Assembly (NCBI GenBank): GCA_030770425.1
Contig: JASJFT010000009.1
Span: 124,001-188,000 of the forward strand
DNA: 64,000 nucleotides
Direction of reading: 5' to 3'
Source of the DNA: Darksidea phi
Taxonomy: Eukaryota; Ascomycota; Dothideomycetes; Pleosporales; Lentitheciaceae
The position numbers and the translations under genes were made by a program. The notes under the pieces were generated by a model. The model saw only the letters and a list, made by a program, of their open reading frames with translations. It ran no database searches and was not told the DNA's origin. The stretch's first letter is position 1; every line of letters starts with the position of its first letter. Of this stretch, positions 33,184 through 44,945 are shown piece by piece.

Positions 33184-36100
33184 ATGGAGCCTCCACCATG
33201 GACGCTACGCGCTTACCACGACCCCGCCCACGACGATGGTCCGAGCTATGGCGGACCCCCCGGAAGCGCATACGACTCGGTACGTAGTTGTAGCGCAATG
33301 GCCCTCGGTCAATTGCCTTCACTTTGAACCGCTCACTGTCTCCCTGGCATCGAAGTTGTCGCCACCCTCATCTTCATCGTCTCCATCGCCTTGTAGCCAC
33401 CTTCATCTTCACTGCGCTCCCTGGGTTATCCACAACGCCAACAGTCAACCTCTGCCTTTACCACTTTACGCTCCTTCGCGCTTTACTCTCTCTTGCAGGT
33501 ATCGCTCTAACATGTTCCCAGCAAATAACCATGCCCTTCGACCGCAACCACGTCCGTCCACCCGATGACTTTAATCCCCGAAGGTTGGTCGATTCGCGGA
33601 CCTTCCAGCCGTATTTTGATAGCTCGAGCTCCGATCCGACTGCTCTCCGTACGGAAGTACCGTATCAAGTAGCGAGCCCTTCTCCCAGAATGAGTGCCGA
33701 CCCGCGTAGTTCGCACCCGTATTTTGATAGCTCGAGCCCCGATCAGCGTATTTACTACCCATACCCGGACACCTCGAGCTCCGATTCAGCCCCTCTCCAT
33801 ACAGAAGTCCCGTATCCAGCGGCGGGCTCTTCTCATGGTAGAAATGCTGATCTGCGTTCCTCGTACCCCTGGCTTTATAGCTCGAGCTCTGATTCAACCC
33901 CTCTCCGTACTGAAGTCCCGTATCTAGCGGCGGGCTCGCCTTGGACCTCGAACACGCTCAGTCGAGGACGCGGGGGCAGCAACAACTCTACATCTATGTT
34001 TCCTGTGCGATCAGAGACAGCACTGCGCCACGGCCGCACTGGCAACGAGAACTTCCCGCCTCAGGGTCCGCTGAACTATTCGCCTCCGGGTCCGCTGAAC
34101 TATTCGCCTCCGGCTCCGCTGAACTATTCGCCTCCGGCTCCGCTGAACTATTCGCCTCCGGCTCCGCTGAACTATTCGCGCTATTCGATGACCGGAATAT
34201 CGTTCCCGAGACAGTTCAATTCCTCTACCCGAGGGGCCCCATTGAATCCCCGAGCACCCTCATTCGACCCCCGTGCCCGAGGACCCCCAGCCTGGCCACT
34301 AGGATCAGCATCTACACGGCTCGGCACCGGGCCTCTAAGACAGCGACTGCATACAAGAGCGCAGCTGCATTCGTGGGCACGAGATCATGGATACAGAGAG
34401 GATTACCTAACCTCTCACAGCGCACGCATGCATTATAGGAGAGTGATGGATGACTTGCTCCTTAATAGGCCCAGGTGGCCGACTGGAATCTTGCCTAGAC
34501 AGAAGTTCGAAGACAATGAGGTTTCTAAGACGCTCAACATCATGGATGCTGTGGCTGTTATGGCGTACCATAGCCGAGTGGCGGATCCCGAGGCGAACGA
34601 TGTCTGGCCCAACCTCCGTGACTCAGCCAAATTACCTGCACGGTATTACTTACCAGATAAGAACCCCAAAGATTTACCTGACTTCCGCGGGTTTGACGGC
34701 GCCACTCATTCGAAAGCTTTACCTGACATCGGACCCTCTCGACGGCCGGCTAAGGTTCCGAAAATGGACACAGAGGATGAAGAGCCCAGCCAGGTATTGG
34801 ACGAAGAGCTTTCGCATACTTCAAGCGGTCGGCCTAAATGGAAACTCCCTGTGGAGCTTATGGAGCTTCTTGCTAGCCATCTCGACCGGGATGACATCAA
34901 ATCGATGCGCCTAGTGAATCGAGAAATCAACCACTATGTCTCACAGGTTCTCTTCAAAACTGTTGTCGTGTCCTTCAACTCCGAAATCTATGGTATGCTG
35001 GGCCCTGAGCCAAAGCCAGACGTCAAAGGGAAAAAGAAGGTTGGAGCTCCAGCATTCGCTTGGAAGAATACAAATGGCGACGATGTCTACAACGGGCATG
35101 GACTTGATGTGTTCCGTGGGTTTGGACGACATATCGTCAGATATGGCATGAGCTTCGAGGTCAACGAAGAAGCCCTTGCCAACCCACCGCAGAAGACTCA
35201 GACGGAGTACCGTTCAGCCTTCTGGGGATCGTACGACTGGCCACTCGAGGAGTACTGTCGATTCGACGATGTTGCTGGGCTAGAGACTGCTGCTGACGCG
35301 ACCCCAAGGATGAAGATCGCCTTTTCAGAACTTTCTAGGGTGAAAGAACTTGCTCTGTCTGTTGATAGCGGCCTAGGGTGGTTGAATGGTCCTGATCGCT
35401 CCATTCGAGCGCGCATCCTCCAGCGTCCGCCTGCGGTATTCGGCACCTTGAAGAAAATACCGGACCGTCGAGCGCGAGCACAGGAAGAGCTTTGGGAGTA
35501 TGTGGAGGCCTGCCATGAGGAAGCAGAGAGCGATATTAAAACCGCGACACTCTGGAAAATGGCGGCAACTCCACCTCGGCCTGGGCTGCATGATGCAAGT
35601 TTAGCGATCGAGAATCAGCCAGAGATGCCTTTCCTGGATCCTCAACTTATCCACCAAGCCGTTGGACATGACACCGTAGACATGACCATACCCCATCCAC
35701 CGACCAAGAAAGAAGATCTTCCCCAATTCGTTGGACTTAACGCCGTAAATATAACCATACCCGAAGAGGATCCGGGGGCATTCGACCGGTTCGTATCGAA
35801 ACCAGCCGCAATCCACTCCGGCATCCTCTTCTCTTCAACGACAGAGCCCGCCGAGGCTGGACTGCTCATGAATCCTGTCAAGCCTTTGTGTCTTACCACA
35901 GCGCAAAAGGAGTGGCTACTCGAGACAGAGTGGGCTCAGAGAGCGTTTTTGTCGTCCTATATGCTCTCTGTCATCGACAACCCCATCACCTTCCATTTGG
36001 TGCACACTCTGAACATTTCGCGTCTTTCTGACCGCTACCTCCCCGCCCTGAACCGGATTGATTTCTGGGATACGTTGCCAAACCTCAAGGACGTCACCTT

Positions 36101-37376
36101 GATGGCCATACCGAGTTGGCGCTCAGTTGACAAGGACGAAGCAGGCATTGTGGAGACGCCAAATATCAATCCAGCTAGTGGCGTAGATCTGTTCTACGCG
36201 CTTCTAAACAGAGTCGTCCGTCATCGTCGGAACATCACCAAGCTCACCATCGGATGGGCTACGGGTGGAGAGCACGCTGAAGGTATGTTCGCAAGGAACA
36301 ACCTCCTTCTGCCTGCGCCCTTAGCTGGTATGGATAAGGCCACTAACCAGGATCCTCCAACGCTGCACAATGTTCTTCTGCAATTCTCTTTTGTCGAACA
36401 TCTCACGTTGAACAACTGCTGGGTCACACCTACTGCCTTGACAGAATTCGTCAAACTGCACGATAGTCTCAATCTAAAGCATTTGGTCTTGGATTCGGTC
36501 TCGCTGACCGCGACACTGAGGCCTCTTCAGATCAACGACCAAGAAGACGCAAACATGCACAATGGTTTCAACCCGCATCAAGTCAACTTTCAAGTAATAC
36601 AGCAGGCTTTGCAGATTGTTAATGGGGCCACTTCGCAGCCTCCGGTCGCTGCACTTCAAGCCCAGCCGCAGAACCATATTCGGGTTCACAGCCGACAGCT
36701 TGCTCAGCACCACATTCCGAACCTAAGCCATCCGGGACGGCAAATGCGGGAGGCTCGGTATCAGATTTTAAATCTAATCGAGAGGGGACAGCGAATGGAG
36801 CCGGCTGAGCTAGCACGGTTGCTAGAACCAGCACCGCCTGTCGTAACCGCACAGCTTATACAACTCGGGATCTTTCCTCGATCTGTCTTGAAAACTAAAC
36901 CTCGCGAAGGCTCGTGGATGAACCTCATAGACATCCTCACACCGGGCCGGAACCTCGCGGACCTCGAATCCGAGCATTCGCAAGCAGACGCCGAGCGCAG
37001 CACCGCCCTCCAATCCATCCGCTTCGTCTCTTGCGGCTACGCTTGCCTCAGATTCGCTGATTACAACCAATTCCCCGTCAATCAACTCATTCCTCGTCCA
37101 TCCCTTGCTCGCGACGAGTTCTTTCGTACGCGCTGCACCGCCTTTGCGCCGGTTATGCTCAGCATCAGATGGCCCCTTCTCGGCAAGATAGTGCAAAAAC
37201 CCGATTTTGAGGAGCTTGCTGCTTTGAATGAGGGTTGGAACATGGATTATGGCTGGGACGATCACGTCGCGGCTGAGGCGGTCGAGTACGATGGCTTGGC
37301 GCCTGGTGGCACTGGAAGGTTCTCGGGCATTGTGCATGCGGAGGATCGACTCGCTGTCAAGGCTTCTGCGAGTTAG
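33184..37376 (+). CDS. Large F-box protein with repetitive N-terminus
   Basis: Proposed exons are 33184-33279 and 33522-37376, giving 1316 residues. The 242-bp intron has a GTACGT donor, a CTCTAAC branch site and a CCCAG acceptor. If that intron is wrong, translation would start at the ATG 33531 (1281 residues). The N-terminal ~350 residues are low-complexity: three or four units of about 40 residues around SSSD...LRTEVPY, then five perfect or near-perfect octads of [GA]PLNYSPP. An F-box follows at WKLPVELMELLASHLDRDDI. The C-terminal 800 residues include leucine-rich-like strands (VEHLTLNNCWVTPTALTEFV). The protein probably acts as an SCF substrate receptor; its target is unknown. Confidence 0.8.
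34065..34178 (+). repeat. 24-bp in-frame tandem repeat, five copies
   Basis: The unit encodes [GA]PLNYSPP. Four full 24-bp copies plus 18 bp of a fifth are nearly identical at the DNA level, so the array is young or is being homogenised. It lies in the disordered N-terminus of the large F-box protein. Confidence 0.9.
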
Positions 37377-38140
37377 TGGTTGCCCACTCTATTCTGTATG
37401 TCTCTTTTCGTTCGTCTGTCTAAGCTAGGCGGTTGCTGACCGGCGTTGTAGATGTCCCACGTTGTGTGGGTGCCATGGCACGCATAAGTTTGCGTAATTG
37501 AGATGGAGTGGTGGTTTCTTCACGGCTTTTTTTATGGCTGGTCCAATACTGGCTATCCTTTCATTCCCGAGGAACTTTGTCTTTTAGGAGTCCGAGGCCG
37601 GTGGACTAGGTGAACAAGCTCTTTTTCAGGACATGGTATGCTTGGGAGGGCCATTTTACCAAACTTTAAGCCTTCTTGCGGTTTGCGGAGGCACTGCTTT
37701 CGCGTCTCTTTTTATGCTTGAAATGGATATCTTGTCGAAGCCCTGTCCTTGCCGGACTCTACGTCTGGAAACGGGCAGAAGTCCGGAAGGTCGGGTTCCA
37801 TGGTCTACTCGATGCGATGGGAAGGGAGGATAGATCATCTGGATGCAACTCATGCATCCTGACAGTCAGACGACAGTTACTTCATATCCTGTACGGGTAG
37901 AATAAAATGAGTCAAAGAAACGAGTAAAGGCACGATGAGTGTCTCCAGCGTGTGTATGCATATGGGTTCAATAGGCAATGTGAGTAAGTCATCTCAATTC
38001 ATTTTAGAGCGGGTGGAGTCTAAGCTATGGTTCTATGCTAGCATTCTGAACCACACACCCGATCACCTTTCGCTTCAAATAGCCGTCGCAATGCCATCGA
38101 GGTTCAAAGATTACCTTCAATACTAAATGGTGGGATACTC
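37377..38140. other. Tail-to-tail intergenic region
   Basis: 3-prime flanks of the large F-box gene and the delta-COP gene. Frames at 37633-37900 overlap on both strands without motifs. Confidence 0.5.
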
Positions 38141-39842
38141 TTATACGATCTCGTAGACATCGGCGACAGACCTGATATCGGTAGAGAAGTTGATTTCCTG
38201 ATTCATAGAGAGCAGAGTGACAGAAGCGACCTAAATGCCACATTAGCCCAGTCCATCCAAGCCAAAGCTCAAAGCTCCAAAGGGGAAAAAGAGAACAAAA
38301 AAACTTACGCTAACATCGACGAACGGAGTAGATTTGTTGAAGCGAACACGCATAGGGAAAAACTCGGCTTCCGACTCAGCCTGTGCCTCGAATTCAAAAC
38401 TGCCAGAGCTATGCTCCTCGTCGACGGCGCCGATATTCCACTCGAGACTGTCGCCGCTAACTTCATATACGGCGTCGAAAGAAGAGACGCTGGGCTCGTC
38501 GGTCTGGTAGGGGATGGTCACTGTGACGTCTTTTAGGGCGTCGCTGCCCATGAGCTCGTACTCGACGTTGATGTTGAACGTTTTGCCCGAGTCCTCGACC
38601 CAGACGCGGAATGTGATGGGTGGATCAGAGACGTCGTCGGGTCGAGGGGCAAGTTTCCACTTCATGACGCCGATGCCCATGTTTGAAGGGAAGCCTTTGG
38701 TTGTATCAGCGAGCTGGATGATTTGGTTGTTCCGGAAGGCGGCCTTGTCAACCTTGGGATGCGTCATGAGTTGTGCGCCGCGGGTTTCGCCAGCATTGAG
38801 ATCTAGCTTGACTTGGGTGAGGGCTGGATCTGTGATCTTGAGTTGCATTTCGCCCTTTACTTCGAAAGATTTGAGGATACCCTCGCGGTCGAGACGTGCG
38901 GAGATCGACTCGTTGGTTGTAATGTGTACGCCTTCGCGGTCAGTGGAGGTGGATGCACGGGCGCTGGGTGGTGCGGCTGGGGCGGCAGTCTTGGGCGAGG
39001 AGACGAGAGGCTCGTTTTCTGGTGGCAGGTCGCCCGCTACCTGCTCAAATATGTTCGTATTCTTGCTCTTCTTGCCGAGCTGCATGCCCTTCTTGCCCAA
39101 AGCCAGCGGCTTGCTCGACTTCTTCTTTTCGGCCTCGTAGCTGTCGTATGTATCTGGGATCGTCGCAGGCGTGCTGGGCGTGAAGGTCGGGTACTGAGGT
39201 GTGCGTTGACCGCCGCCCATGCCTCCTCCCATGCCTCCGCCCATCCCACGGGATGACCTAGACATTTCCTTGCGCTGCATCTCGAGCTGTTTGGCCCGGC
39301 GTTTGCGCTCCTCGGTGGCCTCCAACTCCTTGTTCCGTGCAATGATTTCCTGTATACGCTCCTCGTGGGACTCCATCTCTAGGAAGGTCTTGATCTGGCT
39401 CAAGGTCAGGTTTTCCCTGTATCCCATGGTGACGATCTCGTCAAATGCCGAGAGCAGCTCAAAGGCGTTCTTCAAGATTTCCCGTTCGTCCAGTGACTTG
39501 CATATCGAAGACACGACCTGGGCGAAGAGATGGAGAGAGTTGATATCCTGCAATATGTTCGATTGTAGGTTGGTGATGAGCACCATATAGAGTTCGTCGA
39601 GCGGTTGGTATACGTAGCGCACATTGTCCTGCTCTACGGTGGTGTGCTGTGAGGCACCGTCGGCGAGCTTGGGGAAGGAGGCAAGGAGGGCTTCGATGCG
39701 CGAGCGTTGCATTTCGCGGAATTGCCGCGAAAGGACGGCTTTCCCACCACGGGTGCATATTGAGGCTGCGAGGACAACCTGGGGACAGTATAAGCAGTAG
39801 AATGGAGGGGCTGGTCGTGGCACCGAGGGACAATTGTACCAT
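38141..39842 (-). CDS. RET2: Coatomer subunit delta (delta-COP)
   Basis: Exons 39842-39840, 39778-38309 and 38230-38141 give 520 residues. The first exon is only the ATG; a 61-bp intron (GTACAA...CCCAG) follows, and splicing yields the conserved start MVVLAASICTRGGKAVLSRQ. The last intron (78 bp) restores the usual ending SVTLLSMNQEINFSTDIRSV instead of a hydrophobic read-through. The N-terminal longin domain is followed by a helical linker with a Gly-Met run (SRSSRGMGGGMGGGMGGG), a basic segment and a C-terminal mu-homology domain (about 265-520). Delta-COP is part of the COPI coat for Golgi-to-ER retrograde traffic and is essential in yeast. It is divergent to the acidic protein gene. Confidence 0.96.
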
Positions 39843-40703
39843 GATGATTTAAGTAGAGAGCGCCGGTGGCTGTGTATCGAATATATGTAGTCGCTTCGAT
39901 GTGTGGCCCGTCTTCTTTGTGGAGCTTATGCGGTCGTTGGAGGGGATGGTGTCCACAATGGAAATTGTGATACGGCCTAGAAAGAATCCCAATTGGAACT
40001 GCGCAGGGAATATTACGCAGATAGGTTTAGGGAAGAGGAGCAGGCAGATGTCCTTGCGAGTCGGGCGAAGTCTCCTGATACCTGACGGTGGACATACAGC
40101 TCTCCGCCGCGAGTTCGAGGGTCCGCGATCTCCAAGTGTGAAGTAGTCACGTGATTATATGGTGCCTAGCCGTTTCGGCGCTAGGCAACTTCCCTCCATA
40201 AGTAACTCCCTTTTCTCACTTATTTGCCCATTCCATCGCCTCCCTGGTGCCTATTCACATGACGTGCACCTTCTCTGCACATCAAGTATATCACCGCTCT
40301 TTTTCCTCGTAAGGTACTGCTTTTCCTAGGTATTTGGCAGTGCCTACATTGCGCAGTCCGAGGGCTTCCGCATTAGCTGGCGTTCCGCACTTGCAGCTGA
40401 GCCTTGGCCTTTGTCTTCGCGCGCCTTGCACTTTGGACTCACACTTACCGCCCTCGCCCCGACACTCAAGCTACTGCAGTCATCACAACTCTCTTCCACG
40501 CGCACGCCGTGATGCGCCTTTAGATCCCGCCCGGATACGCTGCGTACCGATCGCCACCTCGTCGCGCGCGCGTTCGCTGCTCCGCCGCATTTGGATAGCG
40601 CTCCACCGACTTGACGCGCTTTTCTCGCCCTTCACCCCCACCCTCTAGTAAAAGCCGCCTGCAGCTTTGTGCACGACTTGACAAGGCCTCGTAACTTGAA
40701 GGC
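39843..40703. other. Divergent promoter region
   Basis: Shared upstream region of delta-COP (minus) and the acidic protein gene (plus). A CACGTGAT element lies near 40149. A pyrimidine-rich leader precedes the ATG at 40704. No gene was seen. Confidence 0.5.
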
Positions 40704-43207
40704 ATGGCCACCGCCTCCCAAACAGCTCCATATGATATCCAAGCCACGGCAGCGCCAGACATCATGGACCTTCACTCAGACAGCGGCCTCGACTTTGGCG
40801 ATGGCGATATTGATCTCGACCTACGGTCTACCGGCCAGCAAGATGATGATCTGTCAATATACGACGCTGGAACCGACGCTGGACTCGAAGTGCAAACCGT
40901 TCCAGGCGACCCCGATGACTTCATGGTCGACAACGAGGATGTTATCGAAGAAGACATTGCCAACTATAACGATGACGACGTGGCTGTCATCGAGACGGAC
41001 GAACACATAATGAGGCAGTCTGAATCCAGAGAACAAGAACTGGTAAATAATGAAGATGATTTGATCGACTACTCAGACGATGAGGAACAGACAGTGTGGA
41101 ATGACAACGCACATGTCTCCGATCCAGTAGAAACTGAAATAGGAGAGAACCAGCTAGCTGAACAAGATGATGAAGATCAGACCGTCGTCGAGGAGCCTTA
41201 TCAAGCCGTTGACAGCGCCGCTCCGGAAGAGGTTTCGCAGAGACACGACAATGACGCCAGTCAGCATGGTGAAACTAACCATGGAGATGAAACCCGCGTC
41301 AACGACGATGATTTCCAGGAATTTTCCCAGCAACCGGAAGACAAGCCGGAGGGAGACGAAGATGCCACTACCTACATCTCAATGTCCAATGAGGAAGTGA
41401 AAGAAAACGACGATGCTCATGGTCAAGTAGATATCTCGAGCAACACACACGATGATGCCACTCTAAACGAGCATTCTACCCAGGTTCAGCAAGAGGTCCA
41501 TATCCACCCAGTCACAGTCAATTACGATAGCGTAGAGTTGTGGCTATTCAAGCATCACGATTTTGAAGATAGCGGAGATTTCCTCGTCGAGGATGAAAAC
41601 CTTGCAAGAAAGCCGTTAAGCAGCCTCTTAGATGCCTGTCGCGTCGCCCTTGGTTCAGATGTCACAGAGGATATCGAGTTGGGTTTCCGCCTCGACAACT
41701 TCCACAACATAGAGCTGTATCAAGAGCATAGCTCATGCGCGTTCATCACACTAGAACATCTGTCCAATCTGTATCAGCAACTTCATATTCAAGACGGGGT
41801 CTCCAGTCCGGAGTCGTTTTACATGACCCTCCTGTTCCGACCGCGCGTCTCCGCACTTCTCAATGAGCTTAGCAGGGCGGCTGCAGAAGGTATTGGCCAC
41901 CTGGGTCTGGAGCGTGCGATTTCCGCTGGACGAACAGCATTCAACGCCCACTTGTCGCATAATTCGACAGAGCATATCCTAGAGGATTGGGAAAACGGTG
42001 AGGAGCAGCAAGAGCAGGCCGCGCATGGTGATTGCGAACTAAGCGAGCAAGCAGAGCAAGTGGGAGAGAATGAGGAGCGCACTGAAGAAGTTCACGATGA
42101 CTCATATGAGGAACATGATGGAGACTATCCTCCAGAGCAGTATGAGGAAAGCCTTGTCGAAGAAAGGTCTCACCCAGAGGCGCAAAACTCAGACAACGCT
42201 ACTTTCACGCCTGCAGCAAATTCGATTAAAAACGATTCAGCTGCAGCTGACGACAGGAGCCCGGTCGATAACGCCGAAGGTGACGCCAAATCACCCGTGG
42301 CTCGGTCACAGAGCAACAGCGCACAGGTGTCCCCTGCATCTCAGCATGATGAAGATGATCTTATTGATTATAGCGATGATGAAGCCGATTCGGAAGTCGA
42401 TCGCATCGGCGAATCCCAAGCTCATCAACTTTCCTCATCTTCCTCTACCGTCCAAGGTGATAATACATCGTATGATCAGGATGATGTTGAAGCCTTGTCT
42501 AATCAGGACGACCTGGACGAGACTGGTGGACAAGCTACGCATGGCTACGAAGGTGAAACACACGGAACCTTGACTGAGCATGAAGAACGTCATTCCGCCT
42601 ACGAAGGTTTCAATGACCAAACTCTTGGCGATGAGTACAATGATGAAAACGACCAAGCGCGTGAGCTGGGGACTACAAGTGTCGAAGAGCTCGCAGAACA
42701 TCCGACGGGGCGCCCTACACAGACCAACAATGAAGATACTAACCAATATGATGATTTCGAACACGGAAACGTAGACCAGGCTGCCACCTCCTCTCTGGCC
42801 GAATTCGAAGATGATAACAGTCATACTCTCGTCCAGTCGACCGCCATAGATGGCAACTTTGGTGTAGTGGATGACTTCCTAGACTTCCAAACTGCAGTTA
42901 CCAATACGGATCTCTCGACAGGCGGTCAAGCTGGATCCCTAAACGGAGAAGACGATATCGAGTACGATGACGAGGACGGCACGGCCGGTCAAGCTCCGGT
43001 CGCCGCATCTGCGGCTGCAGAACCCGTTGACACCTTGTCCTCTGAACTTTTGGAGCTGTCCCCCCAAGGACAGAAGAGAACAATTGACGAGGTGGCCATC
43101 GATGTGGGCGAAGCAACCGATATATCAGGTACGCTGCATTTCAAACGCCAAAAGCCAAGCCGTCATATTAACCGCTTCACACAGACGCGAAGCGACCTCG
43201 AGTGTAG
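40704..43207 (+). CDS. Large acidic, probably nuclear protein
   Basis: Exons 40704-43128 and 43185-43207 give 815 residues. The small last exon is inferred from a 56-bp intron (GTACGC...ACACAG) whose removal ends the protein in DAKRPRV, a basic nuclear-signal-like tail. Without splicing the frame runs on to 43331 with unlike sequence. The protein is very rich in Asp, Glu, Gln and Asn. The motif EDDLIDYSDDE occurs twice, at 41052-41084 and 42351-42383. The only compact-looking block is about residues 270-430 (VELWLFKHHDFEDSGDFLVE ... ALLNELSRAAAEGIGHLGLE). I recall similar undescribed proteins in other ascomycetes but can give no function; chromatin or histone binding would fit the acidity. 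Confidence 0.75.
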
Positions 43208-44945
43208 ACTACCGCCGTCCTCAACGTCATCGATCGTTCAACTTACTAACCTTAAATTCACGCATGATGATACTCATCCGGTACCATCAACGGCTATTTA
43301 TACCAGGACTGTGTCTCGAACATTTTACTAATATCCCCCCATCCTTTGGACACTAATCACAGTTTTCCGGCTACCTTCCAATCAGCATACTGACTCTCAA
43401 AATTTTGACTGTTTGAAGTGACTCTTCGTCGAAATATACATCTCGCCTAGCACGAAAGGTACGTGAGTTCCTTTTTAGCACTCTTTTTGTCAACAACGGG
43501 ATCCGTATATTCTGCCGGTGTGTCCTTTTGTCTTTGGAGGTATTGCTGGATATACGAGTGGGCGGCGCTTTGGGAAGCTGGTGGGCACTCGCGGGTTTGA
43601 TTCGGCACCCAGAGTAGAGCGCTGTCTCCGAACAGGCTCACTCCGTGTCATGGGACGACAGCACGATGGACAAGAGCGAAGTATCTCACGCGGCGTTTGA
43701 TACCCTGTCGGCATATGGGTTACTGGTCATGGGGAGTTTCTGGTGTTCACAAGTTTGTTTTGGGTGTGGGTGGAGGATTGCGCAAGGAAGCAGGTTGCAG
43801 GCGCACCAGGGCATCGACGACCACGGGATCACTCAGTATCCGCTCCGGTTTGCGCAAGCTGATCGGGTTGGTGGTTCCTGTAGTTAGCTCGATTTACTCA
43901 GCCTCAAGCCACATATGTTCCCCATAATCAGTCAGCGTGTACAAGTTGCAACGGCGCACAAGCGTTGTAACGCTGTGAATTGGCTACGTGAGGGAATAGT
44001 GGATAGCTGTCGAGGGGTGTCGCAGAGTTTGGTTACAGCGGTGCATATATGGCGTCACGGCTATGACCAGAAACTTCAAGCGGTATAGTGTAGCTGCTGA
44101 TAGTGACACCTGAGGCGAGAGCCGAGGCTAGCTACGCAGGGGTGCGAAGTCTATTGCCGAGCGGGTCCTGCGCTGATGCTCTCGCGATCTGCTTCCTTTC
44201 AGCATCTGCTAGGACGCGCAACTAATTAGCGGCAGTGGATGGGGAAGACGGGGGAGAGGGAGGCCCGAGCGTGGATGTTTGATACGGCGCAAGAAGGAAT
44301 GTATTTTCGTATACTCGTCTTCATATCTGGTACATAATTAGCATGGCTGTTAGAGAATACCTAAGTCTGTACGTAAGCTCGTTGCGAGCTGATGTGCAGG
44401 GACAGGTCGGAGTGGGCCCGCCCTGGATCGGTTTCACGGCCAAACTGGGGCAATCGAGATCAAGACTGCCACGCCACCATCTGCAGCGCCGAAGGAGACG
44501 TCGCGACTCTTTCTTTTGCCTCTATCCTCGCACCGTTCGCTGCGCATTGTGCTTTGAAGGCGCATGTATACGCCCGCACTCTTTATCCGCCTGTCGCTCG
44601 CTGTATCACGCCCGCATTTGCCCGTCGCTCCTCCCTCCCTCCCGGCCGCACACCCTTACCACGAAGCCCTCGTTCAAGCGTTTGGTGAAACGCGAACCGT
44701 TCTGGTCCACTCGTACCTGCATCCCCATCACGCCCTGGCGTCGCGGAACCACGTCGCCTCAACAGTGGTCAACGGGGCCTGAAGCGCTTTACCCTGTCCT
44801 ATCGATAATCACACATCCCCGAGCGCTCACTCACCTCCGCGCCTCGACAATACATACCCGACGCGCCGCCGAAAAACCGCCCACATACCCATTTTTATAG
44901 ACTCGGAAAAGAGCAGAGAGAGGTCGCAGGGCCTCCGGCGGCACC
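43208..44945. other. Intergenic, about 1.7 kb
   Basis: No supportable gene. Minus-strand frames at 43447-43714 look mildly protein-like but disagree in frame. The GC-rich, pyrimidine-rich last 500 bases are probably the leader of the NIPA-type gene. Confidence 0.45.

Noticed and set aside
32966..33568. 200-codon plus-strand ORF
   Set aside because: It overlaps the leader, intron and N-terminus of the large F-box gene in another frame. Its Pro/Ser/His-rich content follows from the pyrimidine-rich leader.
43208..43331. Unspliced C-terminal extension of the acidic protein
   Set aside because: A good 56-bp intron gives a short basic tail (DAKRPRV) that fits an acidic nuclear protein better than the extension.
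43447..43714. Two overlapping minus-strand frames as a small gene
   Set aside because: They are in different frames and neither has a family motif or splice support.
44343..44900. 185-codon plus-strand ORF before the NIPA-type gene
   Set aside because: It lies in the GC- and pyrimidine-rich leader. Three overlapping frames are equally open and none has motifs.
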